Numbered from the stretch's first letter, positions 11,501 to 23,900 are shown. The stretch: DNA of 64,000 nucleotides from Phoma sp. XZ068 (GCA_004835665.1 RBKR01000011.1:1426001-1490000), one strand, 5' to 3'. Made by a program: numbers and translations. The notes: generated by a model not told the origin, from the letters alone.

Positions 11501-14500
11501 TGCGCTGGCGTAACTTGCTGCGCTTGACCGAGATGCCTTGGCTCCGTGGCCATACGGTGCTGGGTGAAGTCCTGCTTCCCGGTGCGGCATACGTTTCTTT
11601 TGCTATCGAGGCTGCCAGTCAGATGGCGAAGTCGTCCGACCGCGCGCTCAAACTTATCGAGGTGGAGAATGTGAATATCTTACGACCTGTGGTTGTACCT
11701 GATGATAAGGAAGGCGTCGAGGCTCTCTTCACAGCGCGTGTTGTCCAAGGAGATACAAGATCTAGTAGCGTGCTGCATGCCGAGTTCTCATATTACATCT
11801 GCATAGATGCCGCTATGGGTACCATGGTCCACGCCTGCACCGGCAATCTGATGGTTCATTTCGGTGGACGTGTCACAGAGGACAGCGCGCTACCAATCCG
11901 AGATGTATCTCGGAAGCACCATACCATTGATGTAGACTGTAACCGCATCTACTCCATGTTCTCCGAGGTCGGGCTGGAGTACGCAGGGCCATTCCGTGCT
12001 CTGGCAGACAGTAGTCGATCTCATAATTACGCCACCGCTTCGGGTACATGGGAGAGCGATACGCTCAGCGACGACATCTTGATGCATCCTGCACTGCTCG
12101 ACGTTGCTTTTCAGACGCTCCTTGTTGCCCGCGCCCATCCAGCCAGTGGCCAGACTACTGCGGCCCTACTACCCTCTCGCATCGACCGCGTTCGAGTTGA
12201 TCCCTTGATATCTCGACAGCGCTCGTCTGCCGAGACGACTCGCGTCGACTTTGAAAGTTGGGCACTAGATTCCGCCACTGGTACATTGAAGGGCGACGTC
12301 AATGTGTACGATGCCACTTCGTATCATACCTTGGTGCAAGTCGAAGGCCTCGTGCTCAACATGATCGGTGATCAAGATCCTTCACGTGATCGACAGGTGT
12401 TTGCAAAGACAGTCTGGGAGCCTGATGTGGCCTTGGATCTGCCAGTGCCGGAACGAAACGTCGTAGAGGACGCCAAGTTGTTGCAGCTGACTGAAGATCT
12501 CGAGCGTGTGGCTTTATACTACGCCCGCCGTCTTGCTAGTGAGGTGGCCAACGACGATCAGAGCAAGTTCCAATGGTATCACCAACGCATGTTGGAAGCA
12601 AACGGCGTGCATCTAGCACGAGCAGCTAACGGGGACCACCCCGTCCTGCGGAAGGAGTGGCTAAATGACGGCCCTGAAATGATCAACGCCATGGAAGTGG
12701 CGCACCCTAATGATGTCCAGTTGCAAATGCTCAATGCCGTGGGAAGCGTCTTTCCGCAGATCGTTCGGGGAGAGCTGGCGCAGTTGCAGGTCATGACCAA
12801 AGACGATTTGCTGAACCGATTCTTCATGGAGGACCAGGGGTGTATCCGTGTGAATCAGTTCCTTGCCGAAACACTTCGCAAAATTACCTTCAAGTATCCG
12901 CGGTGCAATATCCTCGAGATCGGCGCCGGTACCGGTGGGACAACGTGGAGTGTACTCAATGCCATTGGAGACGCCTACGCGTCTTACACATTCACTGATA
13001 TCTCATCGGCTTTCCTCCCGGCGGCTGCCGAAAAGTTTGCCGATTTCGCACATAAGATGATCTTCCACACTTTGAATGTCGAGAAGGACCCAGCGGAGCA
13101 GGACTATATCCCCCACTCGTACGATGTGGTCATCGCAGCCAATGTTCTGCATGCTACTGCGAACCTGGAGAGAACGATGCGTCATGTGCGTTCAATGCTC
13201 CGTCCAGGCGGCTATCTCTTGTTGTTCGAGACCACGGGCGTGCAGAACCTCAGCATCCCATTCATCTTCAGCGGCCTTCCCAGTTGGTGGCCCGGTGAGG
13301 AACCGGAGCGCAGGCTGATGCCTATCGTGCCGACCCTGCGATGGGACTCGATCCTGCAAAACACCGGCTTCTCCGGTCTTGATATGGTCATGCACGACAT
13401 TGCAGATGAGTCCAAGCATACAACAGCGTTGCAGGTCACGCAGGCTGTTAATTATACCGTAAATGTCCTTCGCGAGCCCCTCGCCGAGATACAATCCACC
13501 GCTGCGCCGACTGAGGGACTCGTACTGGTGGGTGGCAAGAAACTCACCACGGCTAAGATTCTCAATGATATTGAGAAGCGACTACCCCGTACCTGGCGGA
13601 AGCATGTGCGGACAATCAGCGGTGTTGATGATGTAGAAAAGCTGGTTGACTTAGATCCTGGCCTCGATATCATCTGCTTGCATGATCTTGACGAACCACT
13701 CTTCACGTCAACCATGACAGCATCGCGTCTAGTCGCGCTCCAGGGCCTACTTATGAAAGCGCGGAACCTGCTCTGGGTAACCGACGCCACCACCAGCAAG
13801 AACCACTCACCACGCGCCGCGATGATACACGGAGTTGCTCGCGTTGTTCCTGTCGAGATGCCACATCTGCACATGCAGGTTCTCGGTATTGAGACCGGAT
13901 TACCCGTCGCAGCCTCTGCTCGTCATTGCCTTGAGACTTTCCTGCGTCTGAAGGTAGCTTCGGAAGCTGCAGAACAGGAAGAGTCTGAGGGCGAACTCAT
14001 GTGGGCCGTCGAACCTGAAGCAGAGGTTGTCGATGACAGACTCATGATCCCACGTGTGGTGGCAGACGCGACAATGAATGAAGGGTTGGCGGCGTCGACA
14101 CGCACCTTTACGAAACCCGTGGACGCCACGAACCAGCTTGTCCAGGCTGTCAAAGGGCCGACGAGGATGATACTTCAAGCTGCCGATGATGCTGGCGACA
14201 GGACTTCCAGTGCCCGTATTCAAGTTCAGTACGCCCTGCACGTCCCAGCCGTGGCAGGAGACCAAGTTTATCTTATCTGCGGAACAAGCACTTCGTCCGG
14301 CTCGACAGTCATGGCTCTATCCAAAACCAACGCGTCCGTGGTCTTCATAAAGCCAGAGCACCAAGTGGCTATAGCTCCTGAGGCCTGTTCTCCAGCCACT
14401 CTGGTGGCCACAGCAGATCAACTCATGCAAAGCGCTATCGCCAAACTGGCAACGCTCCACCAGCCTGCACTTATTTATGGTGCCGATGTCGCCATGGCGA

Positions 14501-17500
14501 GCGAACTGGCTGATAAACTCGCCATGCAGAGCGTGCATGCCTATTTTGCCACCTCTGATTCTAGCGCTCCTGTTCATTGGATAAAGCTTCACGAACGGTC
14601 CTCAAAGCGGACCGTTGAACGCAGAGTCCCACAGGATATCAAATTGTACATTGATTGCTCCGATGCGTCGGCCATGGGAGACTTAGTTCGCCGTTGTTTG
14701 CCCCCAGGCTGCAAGTCGCAAGAACTCGATGCACGACTCTTAGACGCAGCTTTTTCAGAAACAAAACCGGCATTACTCAATCAAGCATATGCTGCCTTAC
14801 AAAAGCCGGAGGAGAAGGGTTCAGCCACGTGCGAGATAATCGAGGTTGCCTCACTTCCAGGCATGCAAGTATCGTCGCTTGCACACAAGCGCTATGTGGT
14901 TGATTGGAGAAAACGAGAGTCACTTGAACTGACAACCGCACCTCTCGATACTCAAGGTCTATTCCGACCAGATCGAACTTATCTCATGGTAGGCGCAGCA
15001 GGCGGCCTTGGCTTTTCCCTCTGCAAGTGGGCGTTGGCGCACGGCGCAAAGCACATGGTCATCACGAGTCGCAATCCGAACATCGACCCAGCCGAATTAG
15101 AAGATGCATACCGCGCAGGAGCCAGAGTCGAGGTGCTGCGCATGGATGTCACGAGTAAGGAGTCGGTTGCGACCGTGATCAAACAGATCCGCGAGACCAT
15201 GCCACCTATCGCAGGCGTCTGCAACGCAGCCATGGTGCTCTCCGACAAGCTGTTCCTCGACATAACACCTGAGCAACTGAACGACACGCTCGCTCCCAAG
15301 GTTGACGGCAGCGAGAACCTTGACGCAGCGTTCGGCAACGAGGACCTTGATTTCTTCGTTATGCTCTCGTCGTCAGCCACGGTGCTGGGCAACATTGGCC
15401 AGGCAAACTACCACATTGCCAACTTGTACATGGACAGTCTGGCGGCGAATCGACGTGCCAGGGGCCTTGCAGGTTCCATCATCCACGTGGGACACATCAC
15501 CGATGTAGGCTATGTCGTTGAGTCCAAGGACCGCACTGCAGCCCTTGAAGAGCACTTCCGCGCCATCCGTCTCATGCCGTGTTCCGAGACAGATGTCCAC
15601 CACGCTTTTGCTCACGCTATACGTGGTGGACGTGTGGACACCAATGCCTCACCTGATATCATCATGGGCGTCGAGCCGGCTGCCGCCTCCCATGCCGCCT
15701 CCACTGCGGAATCCAAGGTCCATTGGTTCAAGAACCCGCGTCTGGGCCATCTTGTGCCTGTTGTAAACCAGAGGCAGGGAGATGATGGACCAAGCGGAAA
15801 CCAGAGCGTCAGTGCGGGCAGCTTGAAGCATCGGGTACTAGAAGCAGATTCCGAGGAACAGGCTTTGGCGGCCGTGTTGGAGGCTTTCGGTGCCAAGCTG
15901 GAGCTTATTCTACAGTTATCGGCTGGTCGCGCCATTGACAATGCCAGCCGTCCCATCATTGATCTTGGAATCGATTCCCTCGTGGCTGTAGAGATCCGCA
16001 AATGGTTCCTCAGCGAGCTGGGTGCTGAGATCTCGGTTGTCAAGATCTTGGGCGGTGATAGCATCATGCAGATTTGTACTATCGCTGCAAGAGCAGTATT
16101 GGCCAAACGGGTCAAGACAGACGGTGAGAATCGAGCGAAACTCATGAAACAGGACGTGGATGTGGCGGTGGCTGCGCCTCCCAATGCTGCCTCTCAAGGT
16201 GCTGATACCAGCATTGTTGATGCGGCTCCTATTCAACACCGTCAACCCACGACAACCAGTAGCAGCGCCAGCAGCACAATAGATGGTGACGGCAGTTTGG
16301 AAGGTTCGACTACAAGCAGCCAAGGCAACAATTCCTCCGTGACCAGTGCGTCGGTTCTGCCAACACCGATGACTGACTTTTGTGAGGATGAAAAGGTACC
16401 AAAACTCAAGGATGTAAGAGAGACACAGGATTCCATCGCGACTCGCAAGCCCAAGCTGATTCGCCAAGAACGCATGTCCCGCGCCCAAGCCAGAATATGG
16501 TTTCTAAGCAAGCATCTCGAAGACCCGACGGCGTACAACATGGTTTTCCACTATCGAGTTTCCGGGCCGCTCAACATGATGCGCCTGAGCCATGCGCTGA
16601 AGGTGACGACGCAACATCATGGGTGTCTAAGAATGTGCTTCTTCCCGCGTGTTGGTGACGGGTATGTCATGCAGGGCCTCATGGCGTCCTCGGCGTATGA
16701 ATACGAGCATATTCCTGACGCAACTGACGACGACCTGCGGCGTGCGATGGACCAGCTCAAGACGCGAGTCTGGGACCTCGAAGCAGGACGCACCTTCAAA
16801 CTAACTGTGCTGAGTCGCCAGTCGGAGCAGGCGCATGACTTTGTCGTTGGATATCACCACATCATCACTGACGTCGCCGGTCTGTCAATCTTCCTCCAGA
16901 GCCTCGACCGCGCGTACCGCATGCTGCCCCTGGACAAGGCGACTGGTGCCACATCGCACCTCGACTACACGGTGCGGGAATCGGAGCAGGAAGCTGCCGG
17001 CGCAAATGATGAGCGGCTTGCCTTCTGGCGCTCCGAGTTCGCTACCTTTCCAGAGCCACTGCCTGTCCTTCCGACATCGAACTTGCGCGCACGCCCGATT
17101 CGAAGGGCCTCTGGCCAGGTGGGAAAGAATATCCACAGTGTGTATCGTACGCTGAGTACGTCGCAGACGGCGGCCATCAAGTCGACGTGCGCAAAGTTAC
17201 GCATCAGTGCCTCTCATTTTTATCTCACCGTTTTTCAGATCCTATTGGCACGATTGGCGGGCTCGGAGGATGTGTGTGTGGGCGTGGTTGACGCGAACCG
17301 CGGACATGACGAGGCGGCCACCGGCATAGTCGGCTGCTTTGTAAACATATTGCCCGTACAGGCACATATTGGGGCCCATGAAAAGTTCAGCAGCATCGCA
17401 CGAGGAGTCTCGCGAAAGGCCCTGGCGGCCTTTGCGCACGCTGGAGTACCTTTCGAGGCGCTCCTCGACACCTTGAATGCGCCTCGATGGGCTGACGGAG

Positions 17501-20500
17501 AGACACCTCCCTTGTTTCAGGCTTCTCTCAATTATCGCGCTGCTGGTTGGGGCGACCAATCTTTAGGCCCCGATTGCCGTATGACTCTGGCCCTAGATGA
17601 CGGTAAGGATGCAGAGCCGCCTTATGATATTAACCTTGGCGTCATGGATATGGCAGATGGGTTTGCTATCGATCTGCACTGCCAGAGCTCACTATATAGT
17701 GCTGCCGCGACGACTGAGAGTAAGTGTTACCTGACTCAGTCAACCCTACCTTGCATACCAGACGAGTGCTAATTATGTTATAGTGACGGATATGTATCTG
17801 CGTCTGATTGAAGCTTTTACAGCTGACCACGAGATTGTTATTAACGAGTGCTCCCTCCACAATGAGGAGCAGATCCGTGACGCTCTTAGTCTTGGAAAGG
17901 GCGCAGAGATCGATTTTGGCTGGCCCGCAACGCTTTCACAGCGCGTCCTTGATATGAGCCGCCTTCATGCCGAGGAACCAGCTGTTACGGACGGCCATGC
18001 AACAATATCCTATGCACGGCTCGCAACCAGGGTGGCCGGTGTATCCGATGCCATTGTCACTGCGGGATGTTCCAAGGGAACTCGCATTGCTTCGCTGTGC
18101 GAACCTTCAATCGACTCCGTGGTTTCCATGCTATCCATTCTTCAAGCTGGCTGCATCTACGTACCCTTGGACATCAGTTTGCCAGTCGCTCGAATGACAA
18201 CCATGATCACTGAGAGCGCGCCGAGTCTGCTGCTCCACCACGCGGCCACAGGAGATCTTGCCCAAGAGTTGAGCGCTGAAAGCCAAGTCTCGTTCCAGCA
18301 ACTTTGCGTCGATAAAGTTTCTGATGGAACACCTGCCTTCGAGATGCCCTGTGATCTGGATCCGAATGCGACTGCCGTCCTGCTTTTCACGAGCGGTTCG
18401 ACAGGAAAGCCCAAAGGTATCATGCTGACACAGGGTAACTTTTCCAACCACATTGCCCTGAAGGCGCGAGCCCTTAACCTGGGTCGGGAACATGTGCTTC
18501 AACAAAGCTCTCTAGGATTTGACATGTCGCTGATACAAACATTCTGTGCCCTTGCCAACGGTGGACTTTTGGTCATCGCATCTCAGGATGCAAGACGGGA
18601 TCCCGTCGAGTTGGTGCAGTTGTTACGCAACCATCATGTTTCGCTGACAATCGCCACGCCGTCCGAGTATTTGGCCTGGATGCGCTATGGATCCACTTCA
18701 TTGCAAGACCATGTGGCTTGGACGAACGCATGTATGGGCGGCGAACCCGTTACGGCGGGATTGAAGAGAGAGTTCCGCCGACTCGGTCTTAATCTTGAAC
18801 TTACCAATTGCTATGGTCCCACAGAAATAACAGCCGCGGCAACGTTCCAGCGGGTCCACCTGGACGAGGACCATGACGGTAAAGATGGGGGAGACGATGA
18901 GCAGAATGAACATCATCTCAGAGCCAAGTACGCGGTCGGCAGAGCACTGCCGAATTACAGCGTCCGAATTGTTGACAGTGCGGGATGCGCCCAAGCCGTG
19001 AACTATACTGGCGAAATTTGTATTGGCGGTTTTGGTCTGGCCAAAGGTTATCTCGGTTTGCCAGAGGAGAATCGGAGCAAATTCTTCGTGGATGCCATGA
19101 CGGGCGAGCGCCTATACCGTACCGGCGATCAAGGTCGTCTACTATCTGACGGCACGCTGCTATGTTTCGGCAGAATGGATGGTGACTCACAAGTCAAATT
19201 GCGTGGTCTCCGAATAGAGCTGCAAGAGGTCGAAACAGCTTTACTTGCGGCTTCCAATGGCCTGCTTGCAGATGTTGTAGTGTCCAAGCGAGGGGAGTCG
19301 CTTGTCGCTCACGCGGCTGTGAGGCAAGACAGTGGACACGTCGTCAAAGATGCAGAGCTGAGAAATATCCTCAGCCGTCTGAAACTGCCGCAGTACTTCA
19401 CTCCAGCCGCTATTATCATTCTCCCCTCACTTCCGACGAATGCCAACGGCAAGCTTGACCGGAAAGCGATCGCAAATCTGCCTCTTCTCCCTGCTCAACA
19501 TGATGAAGGTTGCGCACAGGAAATAATGAACATACACGAAGGAGAGTTGCGATTGCTATGGGAGCGTGTGTTCTCCGGAACCGCCACAGCAGGGCACCGC
19601 ATCGTACCATCATCTGACTTCTTTCTCATCGGCGGGAACTCGATGCTGCTCATGCGTCTGCAAGCGGCTATCCGTGAGTCCATCGGTGTCAAGGTTTCGA
19701 CGCGCGTTCTCTATAGTGAAAGCACTTTGTCCGCAATGGCACAGGCCGTTTTTGATCTCCGGCAGGCTGCAGCTGAGATCAGTGGCGATCCCGAAGATAT
19801 CAACTGGACCATGGAGACAGCAGTGCCCGACTGGGTGAAAGATAAGGCGCTGGAGTCGGTACTGGAAGACACCGCAGGAACCAATACTGCGACCAAGGCC
19901 AGAGACAGTGGTTTTGAGGTTGTATTGACTGGAGCCACAGGCTTCCTTGGAGGGGTGTTGTTGGAGAAACTCTTGCAGTCAGATCAAGTGCACTTTGTGC
20001 ACTGCATTGCCGTATCCGCCGATGACGAGCATCTCCTACCCCTTGAGACGGACAGTAGAGTCCGCTGCTATACAGGTAGCTTGTCCGAGGCGACTCTGGG
20101 GCTCAACACAGTCGAATATGCCTTGCTGCAGCAGCAGGCCGATATCATCATCCACGCCGGATCCAACGGGCATTGCTTAAACAACTACGCAACACTCCAG
20201 GCACCTAATGTCGCATCCACGCAACAGCTCACCGCTCTAGCACTTCCACGCGCAGTACCACTGCTGTTTATCTCTTCGAACCGAGTCTCCTTGTTAAAGG
20301 GCAGCACGGAACAGCCACCAGAGTCGCTTTCTGCGTACCCACCACCTGGCGACGGCCGCGAAGGGTTCACGGTCAGTAAATGGGCAGCAGAGGTCTTCCT
20401 AGAGAATATGGCAAGATACCACGATGAGATCAGCCAAGGGCGACAGGGAAAGAAGTGGACAGCGGCGGTGCACAGGCCATGCATCTTGGTCGGCAACCAG

Positions 20501-20899
20501 GCGCCCAACTCAGACTCCATGAACGCCATCCTGCGCTTCTCACTTCTGATGCGCTGCGTACCGACCATCAAGCGAGGACGAGGCTACATTGACTTTGCAC
20601 CTGTAGAACAAGTAGCTGATGAGTTAGTCGAGGCGGCGCTACAGATGGCGACAGGCGAGCAGGACACGGGTAACAGCAAGGTGCTCTTCCGACACCACTC
20701 GAGCAAGACAGAAGTGCCGATCAACGAGTTTGCTAGGCGCTTGGAGGAGCTTTATGGAGGGCACTTTGACGCCGTAGACTTGCGGGAGTGGATCAAGCTG
20801 GCGACTGTTGCGGGCATTGATCCCTTGATTACGGCGTACTTGGATGGCGTTCTGGATACAGATGAAGAGATGGTCTTGCCTTACCTTGGGGCCATATAA
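8557..20899 (+). CDS. iccA: hybrid polyketide synthase-nonribosomal peptide synthetase with Dieckmann-type R* domain (IccA-like)
   Basis: Three exons (8557-8679, 8740-17719, 17784-20899) give 4072 aa, full size for fungal PKS-NRPSs. Domains in order: KS (about 7-430, active Cys180 in DTACSSS), AT (GHSSGE, Ser646), DH (His979 in HTVLGEVLLP, Asp1162), C-methyltransferase (LEIGAGTGG, about 1434-1442), a degenerate ER stretch, KR (GAAGGLG about 2126, Tyr2265), ACP (Ser2454 in LGIDSLV), a Ser/Thr-rich linker, C (HHIITD from about His2747), A (TSGSTGKPKG about 3237, CYGPTE, YRTGD, NGKLDR), T (GGNS, Ser3654) and a C-terminal R-type Rossmann domain (TGATGFLG about 3750). In the last, the SDR Tyr of YxxxK is Phe3896 (Lys3900 kept), as expected for redox-inactive Dieckmann cyclases releasing tetramic acids. 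It would make a methylated polyketide, condense it with one amino acid (tyrosine in ilicicolin H) and cyclise it off. Domain calls are firm, product inferred. Confidence 0.93.
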
Positions 20900-21165
20900 T
20901 TTCAATCATCTTTTATAAATGTAATATAGTTAGGCGAATAAGTAATTAGACATATGTACATTTATCGCCGTGCAACTGTTTTCCTAACGTGTGCGTTGAC
21001 ACTTCCCGGACTGACTATAATAGATGTGGATAGCACATACGACACGAACGTGTTTGGGCGATGCCAAAATCGACACTGGTTACCAGAAGCGCATACGTGC
21101 TGTCGTACAGAACTTTAACCAGTTATTCGCCAAAACAATAACGTGCGAAGGACAGTACTACGCTA
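20900..21165. other. 3' region of PKS-NRPS; start of a dispersed repeat
   Basis: Non-coding gap after the synthetase stop. Its last part (21121-21186, crossing into the next ORF's 3' end) is about 85 percent identical by eye to 34457-34522. Nothing else is recognised. Confidence 0.5.
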
Positions 21166-21483
21166 TCACCGGATCGCAGCGATAAAGTGGCGAGTCAGGG
21201 GCGTCTCGACCTTGTAGATTTGCTTCGACTCGCCCTCAACCACCAGCCGGAGGTGCAGCGGCGCGTTTGCATCGTGTAGATTATTATAGTGGTTTACGAG
21301 CGCATTCACAAGGCCTGGATCACGAAAGCATTGAGCGCGAATGTCTTGCGGTGTGAAGATGGACGTCTCGCCGCACTCGATAGCCATGATCTCTTCATGG
21401 ACGTAGTCCACACCCGGCATCACCTCGCGACGACTGGTCAAGGAAACGACGTCGTCAGGAGTTAGTGTGCGCAAGACGAGCAT
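21166..21483 (-). CDS. small protein of unknown function
   Basis: An open frame of about 106 aa starting at the ATG giving MLVLRTLTPDD; the frame extends upstream through a hydrophobic, probably non-coding stretch. I do not recognise a family. The protein is mixed acidic and polar with no signal or membrane segment after the chosen start, and ends in TPLTRHFIAAIR. A decayed relative of its C terminus and its 3' flank lies at 34.46-34.66 kb, so this belongs to a dispersed family, possibly part of a mobile element. It lies between the synthetase and the aldolase gene; I see no reason to tie it to either. It may not be a true gene. Confidence 0.35.
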   Translation of the reverse strand: MLVLRTLTPDDVVSLTSRREVMPGVDYVHEEIMAIECGETSIFTPQDIRAQCFRDPGLVNALVNHYNNLHDANAPLHLRLVVEGESKQIYKVETPLTRHFIAAIR

Positions 21484-21731
21484 AGAGAATATGTATACAA
21501 GTATACACATATATATGACACAATTTTGCATACACAAGAACTTTTACATATTCGAGCTCGCTCTATCTACTAAACCTACTCTGAATCAACTACCCGCAAA
21601 TATACTGTCGATTTTATAAAAATCACCGTTATCCGCAGCAGCCTCGACTGCGCAGGTATGTCGAACAACCTACGCGTGCACCACATGCAAGACAAGGAGC
21701 CCTCGCGAAGTGGCAGTCACCCAATACCTCT

Positions 21732-22529
21732 CTAATATCCTCCCAAAGATGAGTCGGCCATGGGCTTGAAGTGGACACGCGATGGAACGTCCGTAATGCC
21801 CCTCGATACCGCCTCTTGCATGATTGCCACAGTAGCAGTCGCGCCAATACGAGTAACGCCAAGCGACATAACATGTAGCAGATCATCTAGTGTGCGAACA
21901 CCACCAGCTGCCTTTACTTGAACCTCAGGCTTTGAGTGCTGTCTCATCAGCCTTAGATGTGGGATAGTAGCGCCTGCATATGTATACAGTCCGTTCGACT
22001 GCTTAACAAAGCCGTACCCCGTGGACGTCTTAACAAAGGCAACACCAATATCAGAGCAGATCTGGCAAAGCTGGATGATATGACGCTCCTCAAGATAGTC
22101 GTTTTCAAATATGACCTTGAGAATAGCGCCATTTTGCACAACAGCTTCGTTAATCTGCTTGATCTCATCTGCCACGTACTCCCAGTCGCCGCCCAGCGCC
22201 TTGCCAATGTTGATAACCATATCAATTTCTTTGCCACCTTCTAATACAGCTCTGGTGGCCTCGAAGATTTTGACTTCAGTAGTACTGTTACCATGCGGGA
22301 AGCCAATGACAGGGCAGACCAGGACATCTGATCCTGCCAACGCTTCTTTTGCCTGTGATATAAGGTAAGGCTTGACGCATGCGGTAGCAACGCTGTACTT
22401 CTTTGCGATTTGAAGGCCAGCTTCGATGTCAGCATCCGTCATGGTCGGATGCAGCAGCGAGTGATCAATCATCTTGGCGAGGTCTCTCAGAGTGACGGAA
22501 ATGGAATTGGGGGAAGCGGTGTCGGCCAT
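21732..22529 (-). CDS. deoC: deoxyribose-phosphate aldolase
   Basis: One exon, 265 aa, standard length for DeoC. The enzyme cleaves 2-deoxyribose-5-phosphate to glyceraldehyde-3-phosphate and acetaldehyde through a Schiff base. The TIM-barrel markers are all visible: IDHSLLHPT near the N terminus, CVKPYL, GFPHGNST, EIDMVIN (Asp103), the Schiff-base lysine in VKTSTGYG (Lys167), the second active lysine in VKAAGGVRT (Lys206), and a final phosphate-binding region GVTRIGATAT. The start is the ATG in a normal context and gives a typical N-terminal extension. Nothing is truncated. It is a catabolic housekeeping or niche enzyme with no known role in pyridone biosynthesis, so it probably marks the right limit of the cluster. 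Confidence 0.93.
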   Translation of the reverse strand: MADTASPNSISVTLRDLAKMIDHSLLHPTMTDADIEAGLQIAKKYSVATACVKPYLISQAKEALAGSDVLVCPVIGFPHGNSTTEVKIFEATRAVLEGGKEIDMVINIGKALGGDWEYVADEIKQINEAVVQNGAILKVIFENDYLEERHIIQLCQICSDIGVAFVKTSTGYGFVKQSNGLYTYAGATIPHLRLMRQHSKPEVQVKAAGGVRTLDDLLHVMSLGVTRIGATATVAIMQEAVSRGITDVPSRVHFKPMADSSLGGY

Positions 22530-23130
22530 GGTCGCGGGGGTAGAGATTTCCCGGCGGAGGGATATAGATTGTAGAAGTAAAAGAGTTCCCTGGACGCGAG
22601 GTCTGTAATCTGGAAAGTGGGAAGTGTGATTGGCAGGGATCGGGACACAAGATTAGTGTTATTCACAGCGCGAACGAAGCTGAACTTATGTACTCCAAGC
22701 CTTTGCTGCGCCCAAAACACATCACACTCCTTTAACGTTAAAAGACGATTCCGGTGGAATCCCCATGGAGCGTTTCTCCGTCCTGCGTGGCAAAGCCCTG
22801 TGTCTTGGACCAGTGGACGTAACGCTGTCAAATCTTCGACGTTAAGCTCATTGCAGTATGGAGTTCCACCGGAACCTGCGATCATGGGGTCGACTCGACG
22901 CTCCGGCATAACGGACATTGGCGCAACCAATCGGAACGCCAGTCAACTCGGATCGTTTCTCGTTCCGAATGCGTTTGATTGGTTCGTTACAGCTCATCCG
23001 CCGACATTCACAGCAACTCGACAGATATACCAATTTAGGCATTCTGGCCGCCAGATCGCTCAAGCTAATGCCGGCTTTCAGCACCGCCAACGTTACTGCT
23101 GTTGTCTAAAAAGTTTCGGACATTTCAGCA
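22530..23130. other. intergenic, no gene seen
   Basis: About 600 bases upstream of the aldolase gene. One long frame on the minus strand continues the aldolase 5' UTR but shows no known domain and no splice link, so I do not call it. Confidence 0.45.
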
Positions 23131-23900
23131 GACGTCGACATCATATCAGAGAATCTGCCTAGACCGGATGTCGCCTCCCTCTCCTCTGTCAGACAAGCAG
23201 ATTGTATCGTATTATGCGTCAGCTCCGTCCTGTCCAGCTCCCAAGCGGTCTTTGATGTGCTCGTGCGGCAGCTTAGCCTAACAAGGACCGTTGTACTTTG
23301 CGGCGGTACTAGCCACTCAACACAACTCCGTCGCGCTTCATCCGACATCCGAGAGCATAGCTATTGAGATCTTCGGGCTACCCGAAGCACAAAACCTCTA
23401 TGCTATCTGGAATACGTTCTTTGTAATCGGGCCAACCTCAGAACTGCATCTCGAACGCTTACTGAAGGCCGCTCCTCGACCTCCGCTTCAAAGCGACGGA
23501 AGCGCGCAAGCTGCTCGAGGCAAGTGGCATCGCCACGCCAGGCTCCATTGTGGTAGTTCAAGGTCCAAAGATGATCACGCGGACGGTAGCATGCTTTGAT
23601 TCTGCTTACAAGGACGTGGCTTAGGCCGCGAGAATCCTCGGCTGTCCCATCTTTGTTACTCACATAGAGCGCGACGCTAGCGAGCATAAGAGAGTTTACA
23701 GTAATTCCATGTTTCGAGCCTTCCACCTGGAAGCAGCGTGCATCACAGTGCAGCGTCCCAGGGCTGATGTAACACATCGCTACCGCAGTAGTGTGTTTGC
23801 CTGGGTGGGGCCAGACGGCCGCGTGCAACTCGGCAGTGACATCCTCCCGCCGGCAGCCAGGCGCCGGTGGGAGCATGATGACCCTATGAATATGTATTCA
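23131..23900 (+). pseudogene. decayed copy of YdcF-like (DUF218) gene
   Basis: Reading the plus strand in shifting frames gives a near-complete match to the intact YdcF-like protein at 26478-27287. Matching blocks in order are ADCIVLCVSSVL, VVLCGGTSHST, IEIFGLPEAQNLYAIW, the ARKLLEASGI block, VACFDSAYKDV, LGCPIFV and GPDGRVQL, each with its partner in the intact copy (for example VDCIVLCVSSVL and EIRGLPEAQVLNSI). At least three frame changes are needed (about 23.34, 23.45 and 23.50 kb), and a TAG follows KDVA near 23.62 kb, so no functional protein is possible. It points towards the intact copy, with the alcohol dehydrogenase gene between them. Similarity fades after about 23.9 kb. Confidence 0.8.

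Noticed and set aside
22487..22930. Long minus-strand frame upstream of and overlapping the aldolase start
   Set aside because: It has no recognisable domain, overlaps the aldolase start in another frame, and has proline-rich composition like untranslated sequence.
23403..23876. 157-codon minus-strand frame
   Set aside because: It lies antisense to the YdcF-like relic, whose plus-strand similarity explains the sequence.
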